Source: Penium margaritaceum
Lineage: Eukaryota > Streptophyta > Zygnematophyceae > Desmidiales > Peniaceae
Assembly (NCBI GenBank): GCA_023375785.1
Contig: SZWC01004673.1
Span: forward strand, 52,984-116,983
Reading direction: 5' to 3'
DNA length: 64,000 bases
The first letter of the stretch is position 1. Every line of letters starts with the position of its first letter. The position numbers and the translations under genes are program-made. Below are positions 11,801-25,400 of this stretch, one piece after another. The notes below the pieces were generated by a model. It was not told where the DNA came from. It searched no databases and was given only the letters and a program-made list of their open reading frames with translations.

Positions 11801-14800
11801 ACACTTTCACCATGTCTGTGGAGCTTAGGTCACATTATCCCAGTTTCAATTGTGCTTTGGTCACAGTTTCACTTTGTCTATGGTCATTTGGCCACGTTAT
11901 CACTGTTTCAATGGTGCTTTGGTCACACCTTCACTGTGTCTATGGTGCTTATGTCACATTATCAGTGGTTCAATGGTGCTTTGACCATACTTTCACTGTG
12001 TTTATGGTGCTTTGGTCTCATTATCACAGTTTCAATGGTGCTTTGGTCATACTTTCACGATGTCTATGGTGCTTTGGTCACATTTTTAGTGTTTTTCTGG
12101 TGCTTTGGTCACGCTTTCACCGTGTCTATGGTGCTTAGGTCATGTTATCACTGCTTCAAAGGTTTTTTTGGTCACACTTTCATGTGTCTATGGTGCCTTT
12201 TTCACATTATCATTGTTTCAATGGTGCGTAGGTCACATGTTTTTATTGTTTGTACGATGCTTTGATCACATTATCACTGTTTCAATGGTGCCTTGGACAC
12301 ACATTCACAGTGTCCATGGTACTTTAGTCTCATTATCACAGTTTCAATGGTTACTTGGCAACTAGTTCACTATGTTTACGGTGCTTTGATCACATTATCA
12401 CTGTTTCAATGGTACTTTGGTCACATGTGCCCTGTGTCAATAGTTCTTAGGTCAGATTATCACTGTCTCAATGGTGCATTTGTCAAATGTTCACTGTGTC
12501 TATGGTGCTTAGGTGACATTACTGATGTTTCAATTGTGCTCTGGTCACGCTTTAACTCTGTCTACGGTCCTTATGTCACATGATCACTACTCTAATGATG
12601 ATTTGGTCGTACGTTCACTATGTCTATGGTGCTTTGATCCCATTACCATTGTTTCAATGGTTCGTAGGTCATTATTTCACTCTGTCTTTGATGCTTAGGT
12701 CTCTTTACTACTTTTTCAATGGTGCTTTGGTCACACTTTCTCCGTGTCTATGGTGCTTTTGTCACATTATCATTTTTTCAATGGTGCTTTGGTCATAATT
12801 TCACTATGTTTATGGTGCTTAGGTCTCTTTTATAACTATTTCAATGGTGCTTTGGTCACACTTCCACTGGGCCTATGGTTTGTTGTTTACATTATCACTG
12901 TTTCAGTGGTGCGTGTCTCACACTTTCAATGTCTATGGTGCGTTGGTAACATTGTTACTGTTTCAATGGTGCTTCGGTTACACATCCACTGTGTTCATGG
13001 TGCTTAGCTCACATTATCACTGTTTTAAAGGTGCTTTGGACTTACGTTTACTGTGTCTATGGTACTCTGGTCACATTATCTCAGTTTCAGTCTTGCTTTG
13101 AATACACCATTTTTTAAATCTATGGTGATTTGGTCACATTATCACAGTTTCCATGGTGCTTTGATCACACTTTCACTGTGCGCATGGTGTTTTTTTCACA
13201 TTCTCACTATTTCAATTGTGATTTGGTCACGCGTTAGTTGTGTGTATGGTGCTCAGGTCTTATATTCACTTATGTAATGATGCTTTGGTCACACTTTCAC
13301 TGTTTCTGTAGTGCTTAGGTCACATTATCACTGTTTCAATAGTGCTTTGGTCACATGTTCACATGTATGTGGTGCTTTTTTCACATTATCACTTTTTCAA
13401 TGGTGCTTTGGTTACACTTTCTCTGTATCTATGGTACTTTGGCCACATTATCACTGTTAAAATGATTTTTTTGTCCAGAGTTCACTGTCTATAGTGCTCA
13501 GGTGACATGACCAGTATTTCAAGTGTGCCTTGGTCGTTCCTTCACTGTGTCTGTGGTGCTTAGGTCACATTAACACTCTTTATATGGTGCTTTGGTAACA
13601 CTATCACTGTCCCATGGTACTAAGGTCACAATATCACTGTTTCAACGGTGCTTTGGTCACACACATATGGTGTCTATGTTGCTTCAGTCATATCATCACT
13701 GTTTCAATGGTGCCTTGGTCATGTTTTCACTGTGTCTATGGTGCTTAGGTCTCTCTACCACTATTTGCATGGTGGTTTGGTCACACCTTCACTGTGTCTA
13801 TGGTGCTTATGTTACATTATCACTGTTTCATGGTGCTTTGGTCACACTCTCACTGTGTCAATGGTGCTTTGGTCACATTGTCACTGTTTCAATGGTGCTT
13901 TCGTCACACGTTTATGTGCCTATGGTGATTTGGTGACATTATCATTGGTTCAATGGTGCTTTGGTCACACGTTTCCTGTGTCTATGGTGCGTAGGGCACA
14001 TTATCACTGTTTCATTGGTGAGTTTGTCACATTTTCTATGGTGCTAAGGTCACATGTTTACTGTTTCAATGGCACTTTGATTGCGCTTTCAGTGTGTCTA
14101 TGGTGCACTGGTCACATTATCACTGTTTTAATGGTGCTTTAACAACATTTTCACTATGCCTATGGTCCTTAGGTCATATTATCACTGTTTCAATAGTGCT
14201 TTGGTCACACGTTCACTTTTTGCATGGTGCTTAGGTCACATTGTCACTGTTTCAATGGTGCTTTGGTCACACTTTTATGGTGTCTATTGTGCTTTGGTCA
14301 TAGTATCACTGTCTCAGTGCTGCTTTGGTCACACTTTTTTGTGTCTATAGTGCTTTGGTCACATTATCACTATCTCAATGGTGGTTTGGTCACACTTTGA
14401 CTGTTTCTATAGTGCTTAGGTCACATTATCACTGTTAGGATGGTGCGTTGATCACATTTTCAGTGTGAATGGTGTTTTGGTCACATATTGAATGTTTCAA
14501 CGGTACTTTGGTCACAATTCCACTGTGGTTATGGTGCTTTGGTCTCATTATCACGGTCTCTATTGTTCTTTGGTAACACTGTATGGTGCTTAGGTCACAT
14601 TATCATCGTTTCAATGGTGCTTTGGTCACGCTTTCATTGTGTCTATGGTGCTTTGGTCACATTATCACTGTTTCCATGGTGTTTTGGTTACATTCCCAAT
14701 ATGTCTATTGTGCTTAGGTCACATTATCTCTGTTCAAATGGTGCTTGGGTCACACCTTCACTTTGTCTCTGGTGCATTGGTCACATTATTACTGTCTTAC

Positions 14801-17800
14801 TGGTATTTTGGTCCCACGTTCATTGTGTCTTTGGTGCGTTGGTCACATTATCACTACTTCAATGGTCCTTTGGTCACACTTTCACTTTATCTATAGTGCT
14901 TAGGTCACATCATCATTGTTTCAATGGTGCTTTGGTCACATTTTCATGTGTCCATGGTACGCAGGTCACATTATCACTGTTTGAATGGTGCTTTTGTCAA
15001 AAATTCACTATGTCTATGGTGCTTAGCTCACATTATCATTTTTTCAACTGTTCTTTGGTCACACCTTCACAGTTTCTATGGTACTTTTGTCAAATTATCA
15101 CTGTTTCAATAATGCTTTGGTCACACATTCACTATGTTTATGATATGTAAGTCTCATTATCAATGTTTCATTGGTGCTTTGGTCGTACTTTTACTGTGGC
15201 TATGGTGTCTAAATCACACAATTACTATTTTAGTGGTACTTTGGTCACACTTTCACTTCGTCTATGGTGCTTTGGTTGTATTATCACTGTTTCAATGGTT
15301 TTTTGGTCATACCTTCACTGTGTCTACGGTCCTTAGCTCACATTATCACTGGTTTAATGGTGTTTTGGTCAAATTTTCACAATGTCTATGGTGCTAAGGT
15401 CACATTATCACTGTTTCAAGGGTGCTTTGGTGACACGTTCACTGTGTCTATTGTGCTTAGGTGTTACTATCACGGTTTTGGTGGTGCTTTGGTCACAGTT
15501 GTATGTGTCCGTGGTGATTTGGTCACAATATCACTATTGTAATGGTGTGATGGTCACACTTTCACTGTGTGTATGGTGCTTTTTTCACATTATCATTGTT
15601 TCAATGGTGCTTTGGTAACACCTTCACCGTGTCTATGTTGCTTTGGTCACATTATCGCTGTTTCAATGGTGCTTTGGTGACACTTTCATTTTGTCTATGG
15701 TGCTTAGGTCATGTTATCGTTGTTTCAATGGTACCTTTGTCACACTTTTATTGTGTCTATGGGGATTTGGTCTCATTATCACAGTTTCAATGGTTCTTTG
15801 CTCACACTTTCACTTTGTCTATGGTGATTTTGTCACATTATCACTGTTTCAATGATAATTTTGTCAAACATTTTCACTATGTCCATGGTTCCTAGGTCAC
15901 ATTATTACTGTTTCAATGATGCTTTGGTCAAACATTCACTGTGTCTATGGTGCTTTAGTCAATTTATTGCCGTTTCAATGGTGCTTTGGTCACACGTTCA
16001 CGGTGTATACAGGACTTAGGTCACATTATCACTGTTTCAATGGTACGTTGGTCACACTTTTATTGTGTCCATGGTGCTTTGGTCACACTATCACTCTTGG
16101 AATGGTGCTTTGGTCACAATTATGTCTATGGTGCTTTGGTCACATTATCACTGTTTCAACGGTGCTTTGGTCACAAGTTTACTGTGTCTATGGTGCTTTG
16201 GTCACACTATCACTGTGTCTATGGTGCTTAGGTGACGTTATCACTGTTTGAATGGTCTTTTGGTCACATCTTCATTGTGTCTATGGTACTTAGGTCACAT
16301 TGTTACGGTTTCAATGGTGCGTTGGACACACTTTCACAGTGTCTATGGTGCTGAGGTCAAATTAGCACTGTTTCAATGGTTCTTTTGTCACTATTTCACT
16401 TTGTCTATGGTGCTTTGGTCTCACAAGCACTGTTTCAATGGTGCAGTGGTCACAGTTTCACTGTTGTTATGGTGATTTTGTCACATTATCACTATTTCAT
16501 TGGTGCTTTTGTCACACTATCACCGTGTCTATGAATTTTAGGTCATATTATCACTGTGTTAATGGTTTGTTGGTCACACTTTTATGTGTCTATGGTGCTT
16601 TGGTCATATTATCACTACTTCGATGTTGCTTCGGTCATTCTTTCACTGCGTCCATGGTGCTTAGGTCATATTATCACTGTTTCAATGGTGCCTTGGTCTC
16701 ACCTTTACGGTGTATGTGGTGCTTAGGTCACATTATCACTATTTTAATGGTGCTTTTGTCACACGTGTACTGCGTGTATGGTGCTTACGTCACAGTATCG
16801 GTATTGTATTGGTGCCTTGGTCATAATTTCACTGTGTCTATGGTCTTTAGGTAACATTATCACCGTTTGGATGGTGCGTTGGTCACTGTTTTTTTTTGCC
16901 TATGGTGCGTATGTCACAGCATCCCTGTTTCAGTGGTATTTTGGTCACAATTTCACTATGTATATAATGCTTATGTCACATTATGACTGTTTCAATGGTG
17001 CATTGAACACATTATCACTGTTTCAATGGTAATTTTGTCACAATTTCACTGTGCATATGGTGCTTAGGTCCCATTATCACTGTTTTGGTGGTGCTCCAGT
17101 CACACCTTCACCGTGTCTAGGTGTTTAGGTCAAATTATAACTTTTTCATCTCTGCCTTGGTCACACTCTCACTATATTTTTGGTACTTAGGTCACATGAT
17201 CAGTGTTTCAATTGTTCTTTGGTAACACTTTGTTTGTCTATGGTGCTTTGGTCACATTATCAATGCTTCAATGGTGCTTTCGTCACAATGGCGATGGTGC
17301 TTAGGTCACAATATCATTGTTTCAATGGTCTTTTGGTTACAATTGTACTGTGTCTATGGTGCTTAAGTTACATTATCACAGTTTCAATGCTACTTTAGTC
17401 AGATTTTTCTATCTCTATGGTGCTTTAGTCACATTGTCACTATTTCAATGGTGCTTTGGTCACATGTTCATTGTTTCTATCTTTCTTAAGTCACATCATC
17501 ACAGTTTCAATGGTGTGTTGGTCGCAGTTTCACTGTGTCTATGATGCTTAGGCTACATTGTCACTGTTTCAATGGTGCTTTGGTCACAATTTCACTTTGT
17601 GTATGGTGCTTATGTCACACTATCACTAGTAAATGATGCTTTGGTCACACTATCAATGCGTCTATGGTGCCTAGGTCACATGAGCACTCTTTCGATGGAG
17701 CTTTGGTCATATTAACATCGTGTCTATGGTACTTTGGTCATACGATCACTTTTTCAATGGTGCTTTGGTCACACTTTTATTTTGTTTATGGTGCTTTGGT

Positions 17801-19230
17801 CATATTATGTCTTGTTCAATGGTGCTTTGGTCACACGTTCACTGTGTCTATGGTGCTTAGGTCACCTTACCATTGTTCCAATGGTGCTTTGGTTACACTT
17901 TTAGTGTGTCATTGGTTCTTAAGTCATATGACCACTATTTGTATGGTGCGTTTGTCACAGTTTCACTGTGTATATGTGCTTTGGTCACATTATCACTGTT
18001 TCCATGGTGCTTTGGTCACAATTTCACTGTGTATATGGCACTTTGCACTCATTATCACTGTTTCAATGGTGCTTTGGTCACAATCTCACTGTGTCTATAG
18101 TGCTTTGGTCACATTATCACAGTTTCAATGATGCTTTGATCACACTTTCACCGTATCTATGGTGCTTTGGTCACATTATCACTATTTCAATGGTGCTTTG
18201 GTCAGAAATCCACTATGTTCATGGTAATTTGATTACATTATCACTGTTTCAATGGTGATTTGGTCACACTTTCACTGTTTCTATGATGCTTAGGTCACAA
18301 AACCACTGTTTTAATGGTGATCTGGCCACACTTTCACCGTTTCTATGGTACGTTGGTCACATTATCACTGTTTCAGTGGTGGTTTGGTCAAACTTTCACT
18401 GTTTGTATGATGCTTTGGTCACATTATCACTGTTTCAATGGTGCTTTGGTCACACTTTCACTATGTGTATGGTGCTTTGGTCACATTGTCAATGTTTCAA
18501 TGGTGCTTTTGTCACGCTTTGACAATGTCAATAGTGAGTATGTCACATTATCACTATTTCAATGGTACTTTGGTCTCACCTTCACTGTGTGTATGGCGCT
18601 TAGGTCACATTATCACTGTTTCAATGTTGCTCGAGTCACAGTTTCACTGTGTCTATGGTGCTTTGGTCACATTGTAACTGTTTGAATGGTGCTTTTGTCT
18701 TACTTTAACTGTGTCTATGGTGCGTTGGTCACATTATCACTACGTCAAAGGTGCTTTGCCCACCCTTTCACTGTGTCTATAATGCTTCGGTGACATTATC
18801 ACTGTCTCAATGGTGGTTTAGTCATTCCTTTTTTATATGTATGGTGCTTTGGTCACATTATCACAATTTCAATTGTGCTTTGGTCACACGTCCATAGTGT
18901 CTAAAGTGCTTATGTCATATTATTACTGTTTCAATGGTGGTCTAGTCATACTTTGACTCTGTCTTTTGTGCTTAGGTCACATTATCATTGTTTGAATAAT
19001 AATTTGGTCACACTTTCATTGTGTCTATGGGGCTTATGTCACTTCATTACTGTTTCAATGGTACCTTGGCCACACTTTCACTGTATCTATGATGCTTTGG
19101 TCACATAATCATTGTTTGAATGGTGCCTTGGTGACCCTTTCAATGTGTCCATGGTTATTTGGTCCCATCATCATTGTTTTGATGGTTCCTAGGTCATTCT
19201 TTCACTCTGTATATGGTGCTTAGGTCTCTT
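5809..19230 (+). repeat. Satellite block 1, 31/62-bp dimeric repeat
   Basis: About 13.4 kb of uninterrupted satellite, roughly 215 copies of the 62-bp dimer. Half-unit 1 starts TTTCAAT, has core GGTGCTTTGGTCACA and ends CTTTCACTG. Half-unit 2 starts TGTCTAT, has core GGTGCTTAGGTCACA and ends TTATCACTG. Copies diverge by point changes and small indels. The consensus contains no CpG; CpG appears only in variants such as CACACGTTCAC. Half-unit 2 places a TAG (GCT TAG G) in one of three frames, which is why so many + strand open frames end just after a Tyr-Gly-Ala-like codon run. None is a gene. Larger internal duplications are visible, for example GGTGTAATTT variants at 8091 and 8896, about 13 dimers apart. 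Confidence 0.97.
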
Positions 19231-20545
19231 CATCATGGTATGGGATTCATGCCATTGAACCTTAACCACATGATGTTGGGTACATGGCATACGTGGAATA
19301 CACGCAAGACATGGACAAAAACCTTATCCACTAAGTGTTGGTGCGTCAATCAGGACACCCAGTTATGGATAAGTGGGACAGACAAATATTCGCAATAGCT
19401 GATGTTGTACCATTTGAACTCGCTGACAACATCAGCTGATGTTTTGGATAAAGATGGTGACACCATTGTAGCAAACAATTAGTTTGGTGGGCATAGGACG
19501 TGTGCTATGACAGTCAGATGTCCCATTGTGCTGCAATGTTAAAAGGAAAATGTGATCGTTTCATGACGAAATCCATGTCATGACTGTGTCATGAGATCAT
19601 AGATTTCTACAAACCAGCTACGACATTGTTGGGATCACGGCAAGGTCTAGATTTTGCATTCAAAACGTATGACCATGGAGATGATCTATAAGCCGATAGC
19701 TTTAAGCTACCAGTGTGTTAGTACCTACATCTTGGTGGTCCGACCGACCACATACCGAGTCATAATCAACATTGAAATAAGATAACGACCAGTATGTTGT
19801 AACTAAATGTTGATGTAAAAGGACTCCTTAAGATGTCCCTTGAGAAATGATATTTATCACCAGATTCTTCCGATGTGTTAAGAAACGCCTCAAAGTTGAT
19901 GTTCTCGTGACATGGTACACTAGTTCTGTACGTCACATTCTTCAAACATCATGTGGATGAATTCTGATGATGCCAAAGATATGGTATAGCACCACCTATG
20001 CAATATCAAAGTGAAAAATAAATATCCAACATCGGATTTGTTGGAACAAAACCAGTCTGCACGAGAGATCATAATGACTACGGTAGTGTCAAACCATGCT
20101 TCACTTACCGAAATGGTCATGGTGAAGCAACTTAAGCCCCTTGGTTTTGGGGATGGTTCAATTGAAGTACATTGCCGAACGCAAGTATAATACAATTTTG
20201 GATGTCGGTGTGGTGGTATCTACTATCATGGTTGTTTGTCGGATATCCTCCATGAGGGCAATCACCTCCACGAGTGCCTCGGGTGAGATATATGGAGAAC
20301 AATCTATTGAGTGGAAGTACCAAATGTACATAATAAAAGACAAGAACCAACACGGATTGTTGCAACTTAGCAAACACAATGTTTTTGCAGGTTCCCAAAT
20401 ACAACCCTTTAACTTTGATAACATAAACCCATCCAGATTTTGTAAATGGTTGTTCCAGGATCACCAGATATCATTCGTAAGTGTTGGATCACAATCACAT
20501 GGAATTGATACCCGAAAGGTGTTCTTTCAGCATGTACCTTAATGA
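19231..20545 (+). pseudogene. Segment I copy 2, with internal deletion
   Basis: Begins abruptly out of satellite at TCATGGTATG and follows copy 1 from about 4028. Near 19592, at GTGTCATGAG, it jumps to the equivalent of about 5037 in copy 1, so roughly 650 bp are missing, including the whole 4546-4893 frame. It then follows copy 1 to the point where copy 1 is cut off (20345) and continues about 200 bp further. The piece starting ATGTGGATGAATTC at about 19949 reads for some 80 codons with the same early TAG as in copy 1, then a TAA and a frame change into the open frame 20141-20542. Function unknown. Confidence 0.6.
20141..20542 (+). CDS. Hypothetical open frame at the 3' end of segment I (133 codons)
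   Basis: Longest open frame in segment I. It overlaps the tail of the preceding broken frame and ends in TAA. The first ~65 codons are also present, with a stop, in copy 1 (5585-5799), where the sequence is truncated by the satellite. The rest is unique to this copy. The peptide is soluble-looking, with charged and aromatic residues (for example RKVFFQ near the end), and no signal peptide or recognised domain. The ATG is inside the upstream-related region, so the true start of the ancestral gene probably lay further upstream and this is its C-terminal part. The - strand frame over the same bases is considered a shadow. Confidence 0.35.
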   Translation: MVLGMVQLKYIAERKYNTILDVGVVVSTIMVVCRISSMRAITSTSASGEIYGEQSIEWKYQMYIIKDKNQHGLLQLSKHNVFAGSQIQPFNFDNINPSRFCKWLFQDHQISFVSVGSQSHGIDTRKVFFQHVP

Positions 20546-21180
20546 TTGTGATCATGGTACATCCGTGAGGTAAAAACCATACGATAAACACTTGGTTTGT
20601 GGATAGAATCCATGATCGTTGAGATCGGTTTAGCTAAGATAGTTGAAAGCAGTGTGCTTTTGACTTGGATGTGAGCAGCAGCCTACGGTTCCCATTTTAG
20701 ACAGAAATGAGGGGATGATGGTTGAGACCAAGATCATATAGGTTGAAGCATTGCCGTGTCCAGTGATGGAATCTGCAGGTAATTGTGCATGCCAAACAAC
20801 CGATGCCGCCTCTTTCAAAGATGAGAGCAGTCTTTGAAAGGAAAAAAAAAGTGTGCTATGCAACCATGTCTTAGGGTCTTGGTGTCTCCCAATCCTAAGA
20901 TAAAGCTAGCATGCAACTTGCATGAGCTTAGTGGAGTTTGGTTGAGTTCATCCAACCAGCCCACAGGTGCTGCAAACGGTGTCGTGGACCTACGCGTGGT
21001 CACGAACATGTGGTTGTAACCCAAGAGGACTGATGTCCAGATATTGGGTTGCACGTACTAACAATGTTGTGGGAGGTACCACCTTGGCAACAACTGTCAG
21101 GAAAAGTATCAAAGCATTGACACGATGACATAATGCTGACGTCAGCAAGGACGCGGCTAGAAATCTTGGACATGGACGGA
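20546..21180. other. Gene-free part of island C
   Basis: No recognised gene, repeat or RNA. Only short open frames are present (20630-20863 and 20815-21054 on -). Base composition is ordinary and unlike the satellite. Confidence 0.45.
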
Positions 21181-21700
21181 TGGACGAGCGCTACAGGAGA
21201 CATGGCAGAAATGTTACTGGGCGCAGTGCATAGGCACGAGCGCTGAGAGGTAACACGAGAAGTGGGAAAGCATGAGGATTGCAAGGACTGGAACAGGTAT
21301 TGACAGTGCCGAGGCACGGGCCGAGAGGTCGCAGCGCTGAGTCATGGGCGGAATGAGAATGAGGGCCGCAGCAATCACACCCGGACCAATGACTAGAGGC
21401 AACGGCTGAGACATTGATGTTGGCATGCGCGAAGATGGAGACTGGAAGCCGCATCGTCCAAAGGCGGGCCGAGCGAGGAGCGCGGCCGCAGTGATAAGAA
21501 GCGGGCTGTTTGATGGACAAGAAGGTTGGAGGCAGGACATAGCCCGGGCCTTGCAAGATGGTGCTGAAGAGAGAAGTGGCAGCAATATGGATGGAAGGCA
21601 CTGTGCCATGGCAACAGGCCATTGGTCACAGTGAGAGCGGGGGCGGGGCCGAAGCCCGGGCTGAGAAGAATCGAGGAAAGACAACTGATTGACCAACAAG
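21181..21700. other. CpG- and GC-rich stretch in island C
   Basis: In sharp contrast to the CpG-free satellite consensus, this part is rich in CG dinucleotides and includes GCGCGGCCGC at about 21480. It leaves long open frames on the - strand (21214-21756, 180 codons; 21191-21622, 143 codons). The 180-codon frame begins with a hydrophobic run, but it overlaps two other - strand frames of similar length, as GC-rich sequence often does, and no domain is recognised. I do not call a gene. A promoter-like CpG-rich segment or transposon leader would be alternatives. Confidence 0.4.
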
Positions 21701-21759
21701 AGATAGTTTAGAAATAAAAAGAAGAGTACATGAATAACAAGACTGGTACTACTCATAGG

Positions 21760-22150
21760 GCTAGGGAGCTATGCCTAAGGCGGTCTGTACACTAGTCATA
21801 GCTACAACCGCCTTGCTGCTGTTGCTGCTTCTGCTGATGGTGGAGCTGTGAAGTGACTCTATGGAGTTGATCAAAGTTCCTGGTCCACGCACTTGTTGTC
21901 CGTTGTAGTTGTGGCTGTAGGTTCCTGACCGTTGGTGCGTGCGTAGTGGTAGTCAGGTTGCACACCAATGATGTAGTTCAGAACAGGAGAGAGATGTTCT
22001 GTTTGTGATATTCTGGCGGGAGCATGACCGGTTGGTGGCCGTTTAGGCGGGATTCCGGTCAATGATTGGTGATTGGTGATAATGCTCCGGTAACCAAGCC
22101 TGACGCTTGGGTCGCATATGTGCTCAGGTGCTTGCGTTCTCCAGGAAATC
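21760..22150. other. Segment II tail in island C with CTG tract and weak hairpin
   Basis: At about 21810 a CTTGCTGCTGTTGCTGCTTC tract is followed by TGGAG...CTCTA (21840-21862). This is the same layout as the perfect hairpins at 775-797 and 2093-2113 but with a weaker stem that needs G-U pairing. The preceding 21181-21760 part shows no obvious similarity to islands A and B, so only the tail is shared. Confidence 0.45.
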
Positions 22151-22293
22151 AGCGAGACCTGACCAACTCTTTTGCTGGTCACCTGTCCTGGAGAGTTTAC
22201 TAGTCAGTGATAGTGCACCCGGGGTCTGAGAGCTGAAGTGTCTTGACCAGGTACATTGTGGGCACTGCACATTATTCTGACAGCTACCCTCAG
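22151..22293. repeat. Shared 140-bp piece, copy 1
   Basis: Very similar to 38455-38600: both contain GACCTGACCAACTCTTTTGC, TGTCCTGGAGAGTT, GGTCTGAGAGCTGAAGTGTC, TTGACCAG and TGCACATTATT. In island C it lies far from segment I, in island 37526-39587 directly behind it. It therefore seems to be a separately moving or rearranged module. The end of island A (about 1160-1197) looks like a shortened relative. Confidence 0.75.
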
Positions 22294-22431
22294 TGCCACA
22301 ATGCAGAAGAACAAAATCTTGCAGGGCGCTCTGATTTGCCAAGCACCAGTGCGAAGAGCCACCCTTGGTTTGAGAATATCTGAGGGGAGGAGTGGTTGGA
22401 GGAGGAAAGGCTTGTTTGATGGCATGGGAGA

Positions 22432-25400
22432 AATAGTGCTCAGGGCACATTATCGCTATTTCAATTGTACTTTGGTCACACTTAAACTGTGTCTGCACTT
22501 TTGATCCCTTTATCACTGTTTCAATGGTGCTTTGCTCGAACCTTAACTGTGTCTTTGGTGCTTAGGACACATTATCACTCTTTTTGTATGGTGCTTTGTT
22601 CACACTTTCAGTGTGTCTATAGTGCTTAGGGCACATTATCACTATGTCAATGGTGCTTTGGTCACACTTTCATTATGTCTACGGTGCTTAGGTCACAATA
22701 TCACTATTTCAATGGTGATATGGTCACACTTTCAACGTGTCTATGGTACATAGATTACATTATCACCGTTTGAACGGTGCTTTAGTCACTCTTACTGTGC
22801 CTATGGTGCTTAGGTCACATCATCACTGTTTCAATGGTGCTTTTGTTACACGTTCACAGTGTCTATAGTGCTTAGGTCACACTTTCACTGCTTCAATAGT
22901 GCCTTTGTCACACTTTTATTGTGTCTATGGTGCGTAGGCCACATTATTACTGTTTAGATGGAGCTTTGGTCACACATTTACCTTTTTTATGCTGCTTTGG
23001 CCACATTACAACTCTTTCAATCGTGCTTTGGTCAAACGTTCACTTTGTCTACGGTGCTTAAGTCACTTTGCCACCATTTTACTTGTGCTTTGGTCACACT
23101 TTCACTATGTATATTGTGCTTATATCACAAAAAAACTGTTTCAATGGTGTTTTGGCCACAGGTTTATGTGTATGTGGTACTTTGGTCATAGTACCACTGT
23201 ATAAATGGTGCTTTGGTCACACGTTCACTGTGTCTATGGTGCTTAGGTCTCATTATCACTATTTCAATGGTGTGCTTTGGTCACACTTTCACTATGTCTA
23301 TGGTGCTTAGGTCACATTATCACTGTTTTAGTGCTGGTTTGGTCACACTTTTACCGTGTCTATTGTTATTTGCTCATATTACCACTCTTTCAATGGTGTT
23401 TTGGTCATATATTCAGTGTGTATATGGTACTTTGGTAAAATTATCACTATTTCAATGCTGCTTTGGTCACACTTGCACTGTGTCTATAGTGCTTAGGTCA
23501 CATTAACAATGTTTCAATGGTGCTTTGGTCACACTTTCTCTGTGATCATAGTGCTTAGGTCACGTTATCACTGTTTCAATGGTGCTTTGGTCACACTTTC
23601 ACTGTGTCTGTGTTGCTTAGGTAACATTAGCACTATCTCAATGGTGCTTTGGTCATACTTTCACTGTGTCTGTGGTGCTTAGGTTACATAGTTACCGTTT
23701 CAGTGGCGCTTTGGTCACCGTTTCACTGTGTCTATGGTGCTTTGGTCACATTATCATTGTTTCAATGGTACATTGGTCATACTTTCACTGTTTATGGTGC
23801 TTTGGTTACATTATCACTGTTTCAGTTGTGTTTTGGACACAATGTTACTGTGTGTATGGTGCATTGGTCATATTATCACTATTTCAATGGTGCTTTGGTC
23901 ACGTTATCATTGTTTCAATGGTGCTTTGGTCACATATTCTCTGTGTCTATGGTGTTTACGTCACAATATCACTGTTTCAATTGTGTTATGGTCTATGGTG
24001 TTTCACTCACATTATCAACGTTTCAATGGTGCTTCGGACACACTTTCACTATGTCTATTGTACTTAGGTCACATTATCATTGTTTCAATGGTGCTTTGGT
24101 CACACTTTAACTGTGTTTATGGTGCTTTGGTCACACTTTTAGTGTTTCAATGGTGCTTTGGTCAAACGTTTTCTATGTCTATGGTGCTTTGGTTACATTA
24201 CCACACTTCAATGGTGCTTTGGTCGCACATTCACTGTGTCTATAGTGCTTAGGTCACATAATCACTCTTTCAACAATGCTTTTGTCACACGTTCACTTCA
24301 ATTATGGTGCTTGGGTCAAATTGTTAGTGTTTAGATGGTGCTCTAGTCACACTTTTACTGTTTCTATGGTGTTTTGGTCACATGATCACCATTTCAATGG
24401 TGCTTTGGTCACCCTTTCACTGCCTATATGGTGCTTAGGTCACATTATCTTTGTTTCAATTGTGCTTAGGTCACACGTATATGTTTCTATGGTGTTTGGT
24501 CATGTTATCACTTTTTTATGGTGCTCTAGTCAAACTTTCATTATGTCTATGGTACGTAGGTCTCATTATCACTGTTTCAATGGTGCTTTCGTCACAACTT
24601 CATTGTGTGTATGGTTCTTTGGTCACCTTAGCACTGTTTTAACGGTGCATTGGTCACACTTTCACTATGTCTATGGTGCTTTGGTCACATCATCACTGTT
24701 TCCATGGTGCTTTGGTCACACGTACAATGTGTTTATGGTTTCGGTCACATTATCACTGTTTCAATGTTGCTTTGGTCACACTTTCACTGTGTCTATAGTG
24801 CTTTGGTCACAGTATGACTATTTCATAGGAACTTTGGTCACACATTCACTTTGTAAATGGAGCTTTGGTCACACTATCACTGCTTCCATAGTGCTTTGGT
24901 CACACTTTCACTGTGTCTTTGGTGCTTTAGTTACAGCTTCACTGTTTCAATGGTACTTGGGTCATACACTTACCATGACTATGGTGCTTTGGTCATGATA
25001 TCACTGTTTAAATGGTTCTTTGGTCACATGTATACTGTGTATATGGTGCTCTGGTCATATTATCAGTGTTTCAATGGTGCTTTGGACATGCTTTCAATAT
25101 GTCTATAGTGCTTGGGTCATGTCATCACTCTGTCAATGGTGCGTTCGTCACACTTTGACTGTATGTATGGTGCTTCAATTACATTATCACTGTTTTAATA
25201 GTGCTTTTGGTGGCTCTTTCACTATGTATATGGTGCATATGGAATATAATCACTGTTTAAATGGTGCTTTTGTCACACTTTCATTGTGTCTATGGTACTT
25301 TGGTCACGTTATCACTGGCTCAATTGTGCTTTGATCTTGCATTTATTGTTTCCATGGTGCTTAGGTCAAATCATCACTGTTTCAATGGTGCTTTGGTCAC

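Noticed and set aside
5809-19230. GGTCACA cores as receptor or transcription-factor half-sites
   Set aside because: The motif recurs because it is part of the satellite unit; there is no sign of independent placement or neighbouring genes.
21214-21756. 180-codon - strand open frame with hydrophobic start in island C
   Set aside because: GC-rich stretch with several overlapping frames of similar length on the same strand, low-complexity Leu/Ser/Pro composition and no recognised domain. A gene call is not supported.
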